Of a DNA stretch of 64,000 nucleotides, positions 35,801 through 46,136 are shown one piece after another (within the stretch, counting starts at the first letter, position 1; the number at the start of each line of letters is the position of its first letter). The notes beneath the pieces were generated by a model. It was not told where the DNA came from. It worked only from the letters and a program-made list of their open reading frames with translations, and ran no database searches. Made by a program: the position numbers and the translations under genes. Source of the stretch: Spongospora subterranea f. sp. subterranea (lineage: Eukaryota; Endomyxa: Phytomyxea; Phytomyxea; Plasmodiophorida); assembly GCA_049724395.1 (NCBI GenBank), contig JAUGWO010000012.1:155227-219226 (forward strand), written 5' to 3'.

Positions 35801-36899
35801 CGACCGCCATGACCGACATTTCCAGTGTCTCATACGGATGGATCAACGGCGGGATCTGGATAATATGCACGTTAAGCTGAGGCAAAGAACGGGCAACAAC
35901 AACAACGGAAACCTCCTCTGGCTCGAAGACACGTTTGGCGTCGGTAATCATTCTATCCACGTAATTTAGCATGGACTCGGCTTGTTGATAAAAGACGGTG
36001 AGAGGATGGTTGTATCTCATGCAATTATGAAATATCAGATCGATATCGGACCTGATCGCGTTCAGATTCTGGACAGTAAACAACGATCAATTGACCACAA
36101 CTCCGCCTTACACCCAAACCAACAAACCTGATATCTGCTCCTAAGTATGTTTCGATGAATTGTCGAGAAATCCATGGGTTGAGCGATAACCTCTAGATAA
36201 TCCGGCACCTGCGCTGGAAATTAAGGATTTTGGAAAGGTCGCATTGTTTGGGGCGATGACGGGTACCAATTTGGTGTCGACAGGATGGTGGAAAAACTTG
36301 TACTTATCCCGTTTCTTGAGTTTATCGTACAGTTCCAGGAACAGATTCTTCCTGGCCAGATCCCGTACCGCTTTCTCTGATTGCTGGGCGGTCAACAGAT
36401 TCGCGACAGGATTAGCAACCTGAACATTGTAGAGCAACGTCATCAATCAATTGTCGTAAACTATCAACGCCGATCCGACCTGGGTTTCAGTTTTGCACAC
36501 CTTGTTATCCGAAACAGACCGATCTTTCAGCACCGATTTCTTGACTGTAATTTTGAATTTCTTGACCGATACAATGGGATCCGCCTTGATCGAAGGCCTT
36601 CTGATTCGTTTAGCTTTCTGTCTCCGTGCTGCGGTAAATTCGCCATTTCAGCAAAAACCGATCCGACAAACGCAATGTCTCCGTTGGTGATTACCGGAAT
36701 TGCTTTTCCATTCCAAGGAGTTTTGGATCGCATCGTTCATCAGTTCGGTGAGCAATCGATCGATCTGGGAAGCTCTTACGAATTTCGAAAACATGATGTT
36801 TGACGTGATTAGTGGCGCCGTCTCTGGCGTCATGCCGATTGTTTCCGTTTTCACCGCCACATCTTCTTGATGGTCGATCATATCAGACATCATCTGCAA
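32900..36899 (-). CDS. ATXR3/SDG2-family histone-lysine methyltransferase fused to a bromodomain, many exons
   Basis: ATXR3/SDG2 is the main H3K4 trimethylase of plants. Here, N to C: a basic linker (about 36650-36480), then a complete bromodomain over about 36310-35960 (FFHHPVDTKLV, VPDYLEVIAQPMDFSTI, then DLIFHNCMRYNHP with the acetyl-lysine Asn). A Cys-rich pre-SET part follows at about 35620 (CGSGCACAPESCLNRG). The SET domain runs from HGVVCINPVGFKKNEF through VEYVGEVYPPWRWFEKQ to NFASRLSHSCSPNC and DIAPNEELTFDYHSVTES. The post-SET is CFCGWSICRGRY at about 34530. Downstream the ATXR3-specific C-terminus is kept: LDGLPEWAVKYAALIVEYIEFEK, HHVAADIVHMYAYTDTFY, GTVCLPSL and AIWDYRSTNDRVYGSPMLD, ending at 32900. 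Catalytic Tyr and NHSC-like motifs are present. The N-terminus is not firmly placed. Confidence 0.9.
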
Positions 36900-38342
36900 G
36901 AAATGTTGAAAACGATATTCAATATTTTTTGTGAAAAAAAGCCAGCGAGAATGACGATTGTGAATCTAAATTCAGGAAATAATTTGACTTTGCAGCTCAT
37001 TGCAAAATACCATGGATTTGCCAGAGAAAGATGCGGGAATGGGAGGGGGGCGATCATTTTCTCCAAAAATGGAGTCTCGTACGGATTGAGGATGGCTATA
37101 TGGCACATATACGGCAGGAATAGTGGGAGAAGGCGTATCGAATGGCATCGATTGGCGCCCATCGGCGCCATGCAGACCCGGGTTGTCCATGGGCCCCTCT
37201 TCGGATGGCGGGTCGACCACGAACGACCAGGAAGAGGTTGTCAGGTGCGTGGCAAAGGCCGAACAGAGGCCACTCATTTTGTATACACTGGTCACTGAGC
37301 ACCGTCATGGGCTGCGGGCACCGCCTTACTGGTCACATAGTGGGGGGCACCTCCCAACTGGTCACACAGTGTGAAGGCGCCGCCCATCTGGTCACTGAGT
37401 GGGGGCACCGCCCAACTGGTCACACGGTGTGAAGGCGCCGCCCATCTGGTCACTCCATCGAATCCATTGTCGTTGTGATTGTTGTCACTGCATCAACCAT
37501 CTCTGACAAGGCTGGCATCGCTTGTTGTAGTCGATTTTCCGCCGGGTTACAAGCCTGGCTGACTGCTTGGCATAAGTCGTTTGGCTGGAAATTGGGTCAA
37601 GTAAATATATTTTATCAAAAGCCATTGTTATGTAAACATCTCATTTTTTAAGCTCAGGCTTGAACCCATTCACACAGCGGCATCATTGTTTGATATAAGC
37701 GCGTGTCATTTCCGTCTGTACTGTTATCGTCGGTTCGATGTCGTTTTATTTAAAGCTTTCACGGGAAGAGAGACTAAACTTGACACGGTCGTCACGAATC
37801 ACAATCAATACGACAACCTTCATGAGCGCGCCAGAAATGCCAGCGACTGCTCAGAAACGCAGCTCAACCCATTCTTGACGAAGGATGCCGACATCCGCTT
37901 CTTCAGTCGACAAATTGGGACAAATTGGCAGCCGACGAGTTCAGTTCTCAGCCAGCCCTGACCAACTCATCGCACTAACCAAATATGCCGGATCATGAGC
38001 CGGAGTTTGACGTGGCAGTGCTGGACGTGGCGAATGCTTTCCTCGATCAAGTTCACGATCTATGTAGAAAGATGCCGCCGCTGCCTGACTTTGCGCAAGA
38101 TTCGCGGCGGCAACGCCAACAATCACGTCGGCTTGTGAACCGACTCGTTGATGGCGATTCCCCAGCTGGCAAATATAGTATTCATAATACTTCCCATTCA
38201 TAAATCCGAACCTTGTGTCGACTTGTTGCCGGCCAATTGCCAGACCCTGTATGCGACGGTGTTTTATCGCCATAGCCACACCGGATATAGTACAGCACCA
38301 GGTCGAGTTTCGGTGGGGGAACTGGGATCACGCGATCCGGCC
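36900..38342. other. Intergenic region with minisatellite; small uncertain ORF
   Basis: Divergent spacer between the SET gene and DHX35. A plus frame at 37985-38203 (VAVLDVANAFLDQVHDLCRKMPPLPDF) is protein-like but unassigned. It faces an open minus frame, so coding status is doubtful. Confidence 0.4.
37305..37455. repeat. GC-rich minisatellite, about 58-bp period
   Basis: The phrase AACTGGTCACAC(A/G)GTGTGAAGG occurs at 37356 and 37414, with related CTGGTCAC words between. The unit alternates CACCGCCC and GCGCCGCCC blocks. About two and a half units are present. Confidence 0.8.
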
Positions 38343-41224
38343 ATGTCGAAATCTGGTTTTTGGGTTCCGGGGACGTCCGGTCCTGGTGTCGCTCAGGATC
38401 GTGATGCCGATCAGCATCAGCCGGTGATCTTCAACCCCTTGGCCCATATGACCATTTCAAGCCAGCGACGCGAATTGGCCATCTATCAGCATCGTCAGTG
38501 CACTGTGTTTGTTCAACAGTTCAACGATTACTTTCGTTTTTGCTGTCGAATGAGCTTTGGTCAAATTCGTCGTATTCTCACCCTGAGCTTTTTTATGTAT
38601 CTAGGTTTGGAAGTGCTTTATGCTGTTGAACGATATTCATGCGTTATTGTTAGTGGTCAAGCTGGGTCTGGTAAATCAACGCAAATACCACAATACCTTG
38701 TAAGTGGATTTTGTTCATGAACTTGAATCCTTAATTCTAATTTTATTCGGTTTTCAGAATGAAACTGGATGGAGTCGAAACGGTTATCGCATCATCTGTA
38801 GTCAACCGAGGCCGTTAGTGTTCTGAACCGAATTGGTTCTCGTATCTGATGGGTTATCGTCGCTATAGTTTATCAGCCGTCACCATTGCTGGACGGGTCG
38901 CCCAAGAAATGGGAGTGAAACTGGGCGGTCTCGTCGGATATTCCGTCCCTTTCGACGATTGCACTTCTGCGGAAACTCAGATCCAATTCGTCACCGATCT
39001 GTTTCTGATTCAAGAAATGATGAAAGACCCACTACTCTCAGCATTCTCAGTTGTCATCATCGATGAAGCGCATGAACGTACATTAGAGACAGATATTCTA
39101 ATGTTTGTGTATTTTGTTTTGCTTTTATGAGTTTCGTCCTTATTCGCCTTCAGAGGCCTGCTTCGAAAGATTTCGTTCCGTCGGCCTGATATCAAAGTGG
39201 TAATTTCCTCGGCCACTATTGATACGGAACTGTTTAAACAGTTCTTCGAAGTCAACGCCTCGGTAAAGAGCGAGGAAGCTAGAGCAGCGGTCATATCTGT
39301 AGAAGGACAGCAATATCCCGTTCAAGTATTTTTTTCAGCAACTTTTTGCACGCTCTTCTGATTTTAGCGTTCAAGGCTTTGTATGTTGCGGAACCCGTTC
39401 GTGATTATGTCACATCCTGCGTCGATCTCTGCATGAATATTCACATCAATCTTCCAGCTGGCGACATTTTGGCTTTTCTTCCCTCCAAATCCGAGGTATT
39501 CGACTGGCTTTACTGACCTTGTCTCTTTTTTGTGACTGAAATGTGCTACGCTAGGTGGATCATGTCGTTTTTCCTTCTTCGCGAGAGAATGGAAGTTGAT
39601 AAGCAGTCTCGCCAACTACGGTCGCTTCCCATGTACGCCGACTTACACCATCACGAGCAAATCAAGGTTGGGGGCATGCCTGTTTGCTGTTCGATCGATG
39701 ATTCACGTGGTTTTGGACAGGTCCTTGAAGGATCCGAGCGTGGCTACAGAAAGGCGATCATCAGTACCAATATATGTGAAAGCTCAATCACTGTCCCCTC
39801 CATCGTCTACGTAATCGACAGCGGTTTCGTGAAACAATCCGCATTTGACTCCAGGACCGGGTTTCAAACATTGCATACAGGTCTGCAAGTGATTATTGCT
39901 GCGCCAATGTTGGTTCCAATAGTTGCTGTTTAGTCCCGATATCCCAAGCAGAGGCGACCCAACGCGCAGGTCGTGCCGGGCGTGTACGATCTGGCCAGGT
40001 TTACCGATTGTACACCGAAGAGACTCTGCAGACCTTACAGGTCTGCGCTGTTGATATAATTGTTTCCACTTAATATGAAAGCTTTTTGGAGCTAGGAGTT
40101 TCCCTGCCCAGCAATCAGGCGTGAAAGTCCTCATACCATGGTGTTGTACTTGAAGGCCATAGGTATCGTCGATCTAGGTACAAACAGTTGTATCCGGTTT
40201 CGGATCATCGCTGAGATTCTTGATCAACAGTGCATTTCGAATACCTGGAAGCGCCATCTGTACTTGCGCTGTCGTCGGCGTTGCAATTGCTGTATTCGCT
40301 TAATGCTGTCGACGACAACGCCCAACTCACTGATGTTGGATCGTCCCTGATCGACTTGAGTGTCGTTACTCGTCTAGGGAAATCCTTGTTGGTTTCGGTT
40401 GGGTTAGCATGCAGTCAAGAAATGGTGCCTCGAATGCCATCACAAAATTATCTAAGTCTCATTGGGGTTTTCAGTGCGATATCGCCGCCATGCTCTCGGT
40501 AAATAACGTGTTCTCTCGACCCCGAAACAAGCAGTTCAGTGGGCAGGCGTTAAAAGCCCATAAAAAGTTCGCTGTTGCCGAAGGTATCTCGAGATCATTT
40601 ACTTTGTCTTAGATTCAGAGTTGATTGACTAGGTGATATGATCACATTGCTCAATGTCTGGAGAGCATATGAAGACGCTGGTAGAGCCGAATCGTGGTGC
40701 AATGACCATTTTCTCGATGTTCGCTCGTTGCGTAGAGCGTCCCAGATCAGGAAACGAATCAGATCGTCATTGCGAGGATTGGGTAATACGTCGGCCGAGT
40801 GAAAACGCGATTTTCTCATGCTTTCAAAGGCCATTCTATTGTATCTTGTGGTAATGATATCGCCCCGATAATCAAGAGCATCGCTATGGGATTCTTCATG
40901 AACTGTGCCAATCTTCAACGGGATGGAACGTATTCCACTATGTATTTGTTTCGCCTCGTGATGGTGTTGTGTTTGCTGAATACATTGTCCTTTCCAGTAG
41001 CGCACAAGGTATCTCAAAGGTGAACCTGAAAATCCATCCAACATCCGTCCTGGTCAGTGCAGTTGATCTGATTCGCGACTCGTCTTGTGACACCGTCCTA
41101 GGCCGATCAAGCACCGCAATGGGTCCTGTATTTTGACGCGATTCATACCGATCAAATCTATATCCGGGACCTCACAAGGATCGAGCCCCACTTCCTAAAA
41201 GACATTGCACCAAACTTCTTTTGA
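38343..41224 (+). CDS. DHX35: DHX35-type DEAH-box RNA helicase, multi-exon
   Basis: DHX35 is a spliceosome-associated DEAH helicase. The ATG at 38343 opens [16 protein letters not shown], matching the DHX35-specific start (VKFWRPGTEGPGV). [15 protein letters not shown] follows. Walker A is [17 protein letters not shown] (about 38650-38700), where the usual GETGCGK is [20 protein letters not shown] contains DEAH (about 39062). Motif III is [12 protein letters not shown] (about 39200). Later blocks are [39 protein letters not shown], a helicase-C part with [10 protein letters not shown] at about 39960-40000, and the ratchet/OB region ([19 protein letters not shown]). The C-terminal exon ends [14 protein letters not shown] with TGA at 41222. 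About eight to ten short introns are implied by frame changes. Confidence 0.9.
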
Positions 41225-41924
41225 GATCGAGGATTCGAATAGATAATTAAACCTTTTCAGAATTTACCGCAACTTGAAACCTTTTACGATAGGGCGGGGA
41301 TTACCGGGGCCACCGGTTGTTTCCATGGTTTATCGTTGTCGTGATGTATTGATATAATGATCCATAAATGTTTGCACTCGTCCGGGACGTTTATCTTGAT
41401 CGATAATGATCATGCTCTTTTTGTCTAGGCAATGTCGCAGTATAACATACTGTTGTGAATGAGGATTGAAGAAACCTGACGATTTAAGTGAGCATATTCC
41501 CAGGGGGCAACTCCTGCATTACTTGCCATCAACGCCACGAAAACCAGGATCTGCATCAATGGGAATTTCAGTTTCAACGATAGAAAGTTTAAGTCGCCTC
41601 TGAATTCGGTATTCTATCCAGTGATCGCTAAATGCTAATCAAGTCATTATAAGGCTGGATGTCATTGGTGGGGAAACGGTTCATTTGCCGACCTATTCTG
41701 GAGAGGAATGGACGCCACCAGGGTCATATATTGGGCAACCGCTGCCTGATCCTGATGAATCTGGTATAAGGTCGTCCCTATAGGCACAACGACCTCCCCT
41801 AGATCACCGCCCTTCTCCTCACATCTCCTTCTCTTCATCGAATCTGCTTCTCCTCTGCTCTTCTCATTCCACAGGGAGAGCCAGAGGGGCTGCGGTCGCC
41901 ACGGGTAAGGTAAAACGTAAGGAA
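41225..41924. other. No gene seen
   Basis: Short frames only. The last 100 bases are C/T-rich and lead into the 31-bp minisatellite. Confidence 0.5.
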
Positions 41925-42262
41925 ATGCTCGTGCACATTTATTTACCCTACATTACAAAACTCGCACCATTTTTTACCCTACCTTACAGAATTCGCACCA
42001 TTATTTACCCTACCTTAGGGAACTCGCACCATTATTTACCCTACCTTACAGAACTCGCACCATTATTTACCCTCCCTTATAGAACTCGCACCAATATTTA
42101 CCCTACCTTACAGAACTCGCACATTATTTACCCTACGTTACAGAACTCGCACCATTATTTACCCTGCCTTACAGAACTCGCACCATTATTTACCCTATTT
42201 TACAGAACTCGCACCATTATATACCCTGCGTTACAGAACTCGCACCATTATTTACCCTACCT
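41925..42262. repeat. 31-bp minisatellite, about 11 copies
   Basis: The unit reads approximately CTCGCACCATTATTTACCCTACCTTACAGAA. Anchors (CTCGCACC or close) fall at 41961, 41992, 42023, 42054, 42085, 42116, 42146, 42177, 42208 and 42239, so the step is 31 with one 30. Copies differ at a few positions. There are no unique spacers, so it is not a CRISPR array. An ORF runs through it only because the unit lacks stops in that frame. Confidence 0.95.
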
Positions 42263-42504
42263 CAAAAGTTTAATTTTATCATGTGTAGTGAACTTTTTCC
42301 TTAACAAGTTCCTGTTTAATTTTTTGCATGATAGAATTTTTTTGTTTATTTAAGTGAATAACAGTTATTTACAGTGAAACCTCCATATAAGGTACAGCCC
42401 ATAAAAGGTACAGTTCCATATATGGTACGTTTTTTTTTTCGAAATAGCAAACCCCCGGATTTTCCATAATAAAACCTCTCTATAAAAAGAGTCCCCTGAT
42501 TTTA

Positions 42505-42962
42505 GTGTGTACACACTCATTACACACTCAGAGGCCGCGCACAATTACACACTCAAATCTATTTTTGCTACTTCATATAGAGTACAGTTTACACACTCAA
42601 TGAGTACCGCACGGAGTTACCTTCAAAAAGTTACACACTCAAGCTCATATTCCACTGCAATGACCGAAATACAAAGCTTTCTGGTCAGGTTGTGTCAGAT
42701 GGCTTTGCAGGCTTCGTCTGGCCCACCTTCTGGATGCAACAAGGTGAGTTGATTTGCATGATGCCAGTGAAGTTTTGTCTTCGCTATTCCATCGTAGAAG
42801 AGCACGCCGCCTTTGACAAAAACGTGACAACAGAAAGCTCCGTTTTGAGTGTGTACTTTCCACGGTGGCTCTCCGGATTCGTACTCATATATGCAGTAGC
42901 GATTTCAGATTTGAGTGTGTAATTGTGCGCGGCCTCTGAGTGTGTAGTGAGTGTGTACACAC
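42505..42962. mobile_element. Short TIR element nested in the Tigger copy
   Basis: About 58 bp at each end form inverted repeats: GTGTGTACACACTCATTACA... at 42505, mirrored to 42962. The flanking TA at 42503-42504 and 42963-42964 fits a TA target duplication. The repeats contain several TTACACACTCA words, and further copies lie just inside each end (for example about 42590 and 42630), like transposase-binding sites. The interior has no transposase, so it looks like a non-autonomous MITE-like element. Confidence 0.85.
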
Positions 42963-43036
42963 TAAAATATAGCTATCCCTATAAAAAGTACAAACTCTGT
43001 TAAGTACGCAAAGTACACCCTTGGTTGGCCACGGAG

Positions 43037-43321
43037 TTACCTACGCTGCTCTATATATGGTCCATTTGGATCTTTCAAAATGTCGAACTCGGATCGAACC
43101 GATGGCGGCGCCCAATGAATAGTGGAATACCGATGAACCGACGTGTCCTGCATTAAGTCGAGCAGGGTAAGCACTTCGAATTTTCGCGACAAAGCTTTCA
43201 AGCTTCGGATAATGCCAGCATCAAGCGGCTGTAGAACGGAGGTGAAATTGAGTGGAAAAAAGCGACCAGTCACGGCACGTGGGCGCGGCCCCGCGTGTGC
43301 AGCCCTTGCCCGGCCGCGCAT
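43037..43321 (-). pseudogene. Tigger transposase fragment (DDE_1 C-terminal part)
   Basis: FFPLNFTSVLQPLDAGIIRSLKA matches the strongly conserved FPPNTTSxxQPLDQGIIxxFK block of pogo/Tigger/CENP-B-type DDE domains. Only this block and a short helical tail survive. Upstream catalytic parts are missing, so the gene is dead. Confidence 0.85.
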
Positions 43322-43632
43322 TCCGCATTAGGTACACACCACTCCATACGGTACAAAATAAATCGATTTTGGAGCAAATTGGGTGTACCTTATATGGAGG
43401 TTTCACTGTACTAATAATTTCATAGAACGAAGTAATTGCTTACGGTAACTTAAAGGGCTAGGAATTTGCTAAGAAATACTTCGATTTACTAAATTTAGAT
43501 TTTTAGTCGGTAAATTTTAAATTTTTTTTTGCAATTTTAAAAAATTTGTTGTTTTAGGAATAAAATGCATAATGCATTACCTCAAATCGTTTTGCTTTTA
43601 ATGGAAAATCAATAACAACAATATCAAGTAAA

Positions 43633-43773
43633 CTCTTTCACCTCGAACTGTAGCTGCCGTAGTCTCGCCGCCTCCTCGTGCAGCGTGATCTCCAAAACGT
43701 GCAGCACGTTTTGGAGATCACGCTGCACGAGGAGGCGGCGAGACTACGGCAGCTACAGTTCGAGGTGAAAGAG
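43633..43773. repeat. Perfect 141-bp palindrome, 70-bp arms, one-base centre
   Basis: 43633-43702 is the exact reverse complement of 43704-43773, with A43703 as centre. The arms are GC-rich, begin CTCTTTCACCTCGAACTG, and show no mismatch. The right arm runs into the ORF at 43774-44265, so the left arm looks like a snapped-back copy of that element's sequence. Confidence 0.95.
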
Positions 43774-44265
43774 GCGCCACATGGGGTTCGCCATAATTCC
43801 AAAGCGTCGCAATTTGCGCCTGGTCTCTCCCAAAGGCCCAGCTCGGAACTTGTCGACGAACAGTCTTGTGTATCGCTTATACACTCCTCGCTCGCCGACT
43901 CGGGAGTTCGCCGCCAACTGCAGCGCTTGTTCTTCAGTAGGCGCCGGCCTTGAAAAAGCGGGAACGGGGGCGCGGTGAGCAGCAGTCTGGGATACGGAAG
44001 CTTGTGGCATGTTCTGCTGGACCGCCTTTGCATAACTGGCCCGCTCTGGGACTCCGGCTTGTGCTGGAACTCGGCCGGGCATGTTGTCGATCGTAAAGGT
44101 GTCGTCCTTGGCTTTCTTCAGAGCCTTGAGGTCGTTCTTGATAACCGCCATCCTGTGATCTTGAGCGGCGAGCAAAGCTTGAAAATTCTCAGTCATACAA
44201 CGAACGAGCTCTTGAATATCAGCTATCGTGGCAGGCGCCGACGAGTTATATGGTCCCGCCGTCAA
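43774..44265 (-). CDS. Transposon ORF fragment, nucleic-acid-binding type, unassigned
   Basis: About 164 codons reading toward the palindrome. A helical start (TIADIQELVRCMTENFQALLAAQDHRM, coiled-coil-like) is followed by a Pro/Ala linker. Then comes a basic segment (KRYTRLFVDKFRAGPLGETRRKLRRFGI) that resembles the start of the RNA-binding region of ORF1 proteins in fungal or protist LINEs. The family call is tentative. Within the palindrome the same frame continues after a stop. Confidence 0.4.
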
Positions 44266-44399
44266 TGTATTTTACTTCGTTTCGGTCTCCGGTACGGCAC
44301 TTGCGGCATCGTGAGCATTTGGCGCGTTTTCAACATGATGATCATTCTTCTGCACGTCAACGTGCAGAATATACGAACTTCGTGCATATGTCTTTTTTC

Positions 44400-45240
44400 C
44401 TACTGTAAGAACAGTGTGAGTTGCTCTAATTGACCCAGTTTCTTCAACAAAATGTCAAGTTCAGCGTTCTGTCTGGGCGAAAGTTGAAGATCGATCGGAA
44501 CAATGTTTTCAATGTAATTCATCAGCAATGAGTACCTCTTGATCATGGCATATTTGGACGGCCATCTTGTTGCATTATCAAGGATGGGAGACAGGTGAGT
44601 TTCTTTGCGTAGAAATGCACGGTTCTTGATGGTTCGAAGAGAAATCATGATGGAGCGAATATTATCCAACATGTCTGAATAACCATTCCAAAATTTCTGC
44701 ACCCCAAGGTTCAATCTATGACTGGCGCAGCCTACCATATAACATTTGCATTTGCGAGAAAGAGATTGATTAACGGAACAGTTATCGCCAATGATGCAAG
44801 CGATATTAGACTCGGTCATATCCTTTTTCATTTCGAATTTCAGAAAATACCGCAAAAAACTGCCAAATAATGCGTTGAATGGTGGCTCCATCCATCAAAA
44901 ACGATTGCAAACTGATGTGGTAGAATATCTTTGATTTTTCTCTCGACCAAGGTCGTTATCTTGATCATGCATTCTTTCAACGTCTTGATCGAAACTGGCT
45001 CCAGTTTGCAATACAATCTGGTGTTTGGCTTTTCACAAAAGTTGAAAGGCAAAAGGTCTTCAACGATCCACTTGAACAGATTAGTGTATTTTTTTCTGAA
45101 AAAGGTAGTTATTGGCTGATCAGACGTTTTGGCGACATCGACCGTATCTGCGTGATTTCTATAGATATGATCCAGTAGGTTGGACCAACCTTTTCCTCGT
45201 TTTCTTGTCTTACCACATCGACATTTCTAGACATTGTCAC
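44400..45240 (-). mobile_element. hAT transposase, N-terminal and central parts
   Basis: The BED zinc finger is visible at about 45225-45150 (CRCGKTRKRGKGWSNLLDHI, then RNH). The conserved hAT core follows: FAIVFDGWSHHSTHYLAVF, NIACIIGDNCSVNQSLS, CASHRLNLGVQ and DNATRWPSKYAMIKRY. The C-terminal dimerisation part is missing at this end. It is found in the opposite orientation at 45522-45890. At least one frame change lies near 44840-44890, where two frames overlap. Confidence 0.8.
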
Positions 45241-45459
45241 CTTCTTCAGCAAAGTATTTCCTGACTAATTCCTTATTATCAACCGACATTGATTGAATTA
45301 CCGTTTACCACGGGGTGAATATTGCCGCAAGCACCGCCACAACTGTGGTCGCGGGTACTGTGGTCGCGGATTTTTAGGAATTTTTGAAAATAGTCTGAAA
45401 TTGTAGTTATTTTTTATTCACAAATTTTTTTGAGGCCTCCTCAAAGAATAATTTATTCC

Positions 45460-46136
45460 TACTAGAAAGGAAGGGATTAAATAAAAAAATAGGAGTAGTT
45501 ATTTCCCGATTCCTGGTTCGTATGTCCTTGGATAAAGCAATTGGACTCTTCGAATCCTTAGAAGAACACTGCTCGGCACATTCTGCAATTGTATGCGATC
45601 CCACGTTTGAATCTGCAATATGTAAGATTCAACATAGTCAGATTTTGAACGAGCCATTGAAGTTGACTGCTGCGGAAGCGCGGTCTGTGGATCATCTCAA
45701 GGTTCAAGAACGTCGTGACAGTTTATCAAACCAGAACGTTGTTGATGACGATGGCCATGACGAGATGGCGGTGATTTTACAATGCATAAAGCGGCCCAAG
45801 GTCAACTTACAATCTCGCTATATGGATTGTAGGTTCATAAGGCCAACAAGCAACATTTGTGAACGCTTTTTTAGCCTTCAAAGATGACAATAACCGATTA
45901 CAGGAGCCGTTTGCTTCCATCAAGTCTCGAAATACAACTATTTTCGCTTTGGGACATAGAACTTTTCTATTCCGAAATGGAATAATCGGGGAATAATTCC
46001 CCTAAGAAGAACAAAGAATTCCTTTTTCCGAATATGTTTATAGAATTAAATCCCTTGGGTTTGACTGAAAAATAAATTATTTTCGGCAGGGAATAAAAAT
46101 TATTTCCTACTTGGAATGATTTATTGTGCATCCCTG
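45460..46136 (+). mobile_element. hAT element right end with C-terminal dimerisation segment
   Basis: A plus frame at 45522-45887 ends PTSNICERFFSLQR, the hAT dimerisation signature. An AT-rich 3' flank follows, ending ATTGTGCATCCCTG at 46123-46136. This is the reverse complement of CAGGGATGCACAAT, a typical hAT terminal repeat. It is inverted relative to the transposase part at 44400-45240, so an inversion or two insertions are needed. Confidence 0.75.

Larger units (their letters stand above)
42372..43408 (-). mobile_element. Tigger/pogo-type Tc1-mariner transposon, internally deleted
   Basis: CAGTGAAACCTCCATATAAG at 42372 is exactly mirrored by CTTATATGGAGGTTTCACTG ending at 43408. Both ends are flanked by TA (42370-42371 and 43409-43410), the target duplication of this superfamily. 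Inside lies a DDE fragment related to Tigger/CENP-B-like transposases. Sub-terminal copies of the words GTACA and TATAAAAAG recur. The element is only 1037 bp, of which 458 bp is a later insertion, so most of the transposase is gone. Confidence 0.9.

Noticed and set aside
37941-38279. 112-codon minus-strand frame opposite the region upstream of DHX35
   Set aside because: No family likeness, and it overlaps a more protein-like plus frame. Neither is convincing.
41925-42262. CRISPR-like regular repeat array
   Set aside because: The 31-bp units are directly adjacent with no unique spacers, and the genome is eukaryotic. It is a minisatellite.
42507-42922. Overlapping ORFs inside the nested short element
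   Set aside because: They use the element's TIRs as codons and resemble no transposase. A non-autonomous element explains them better.
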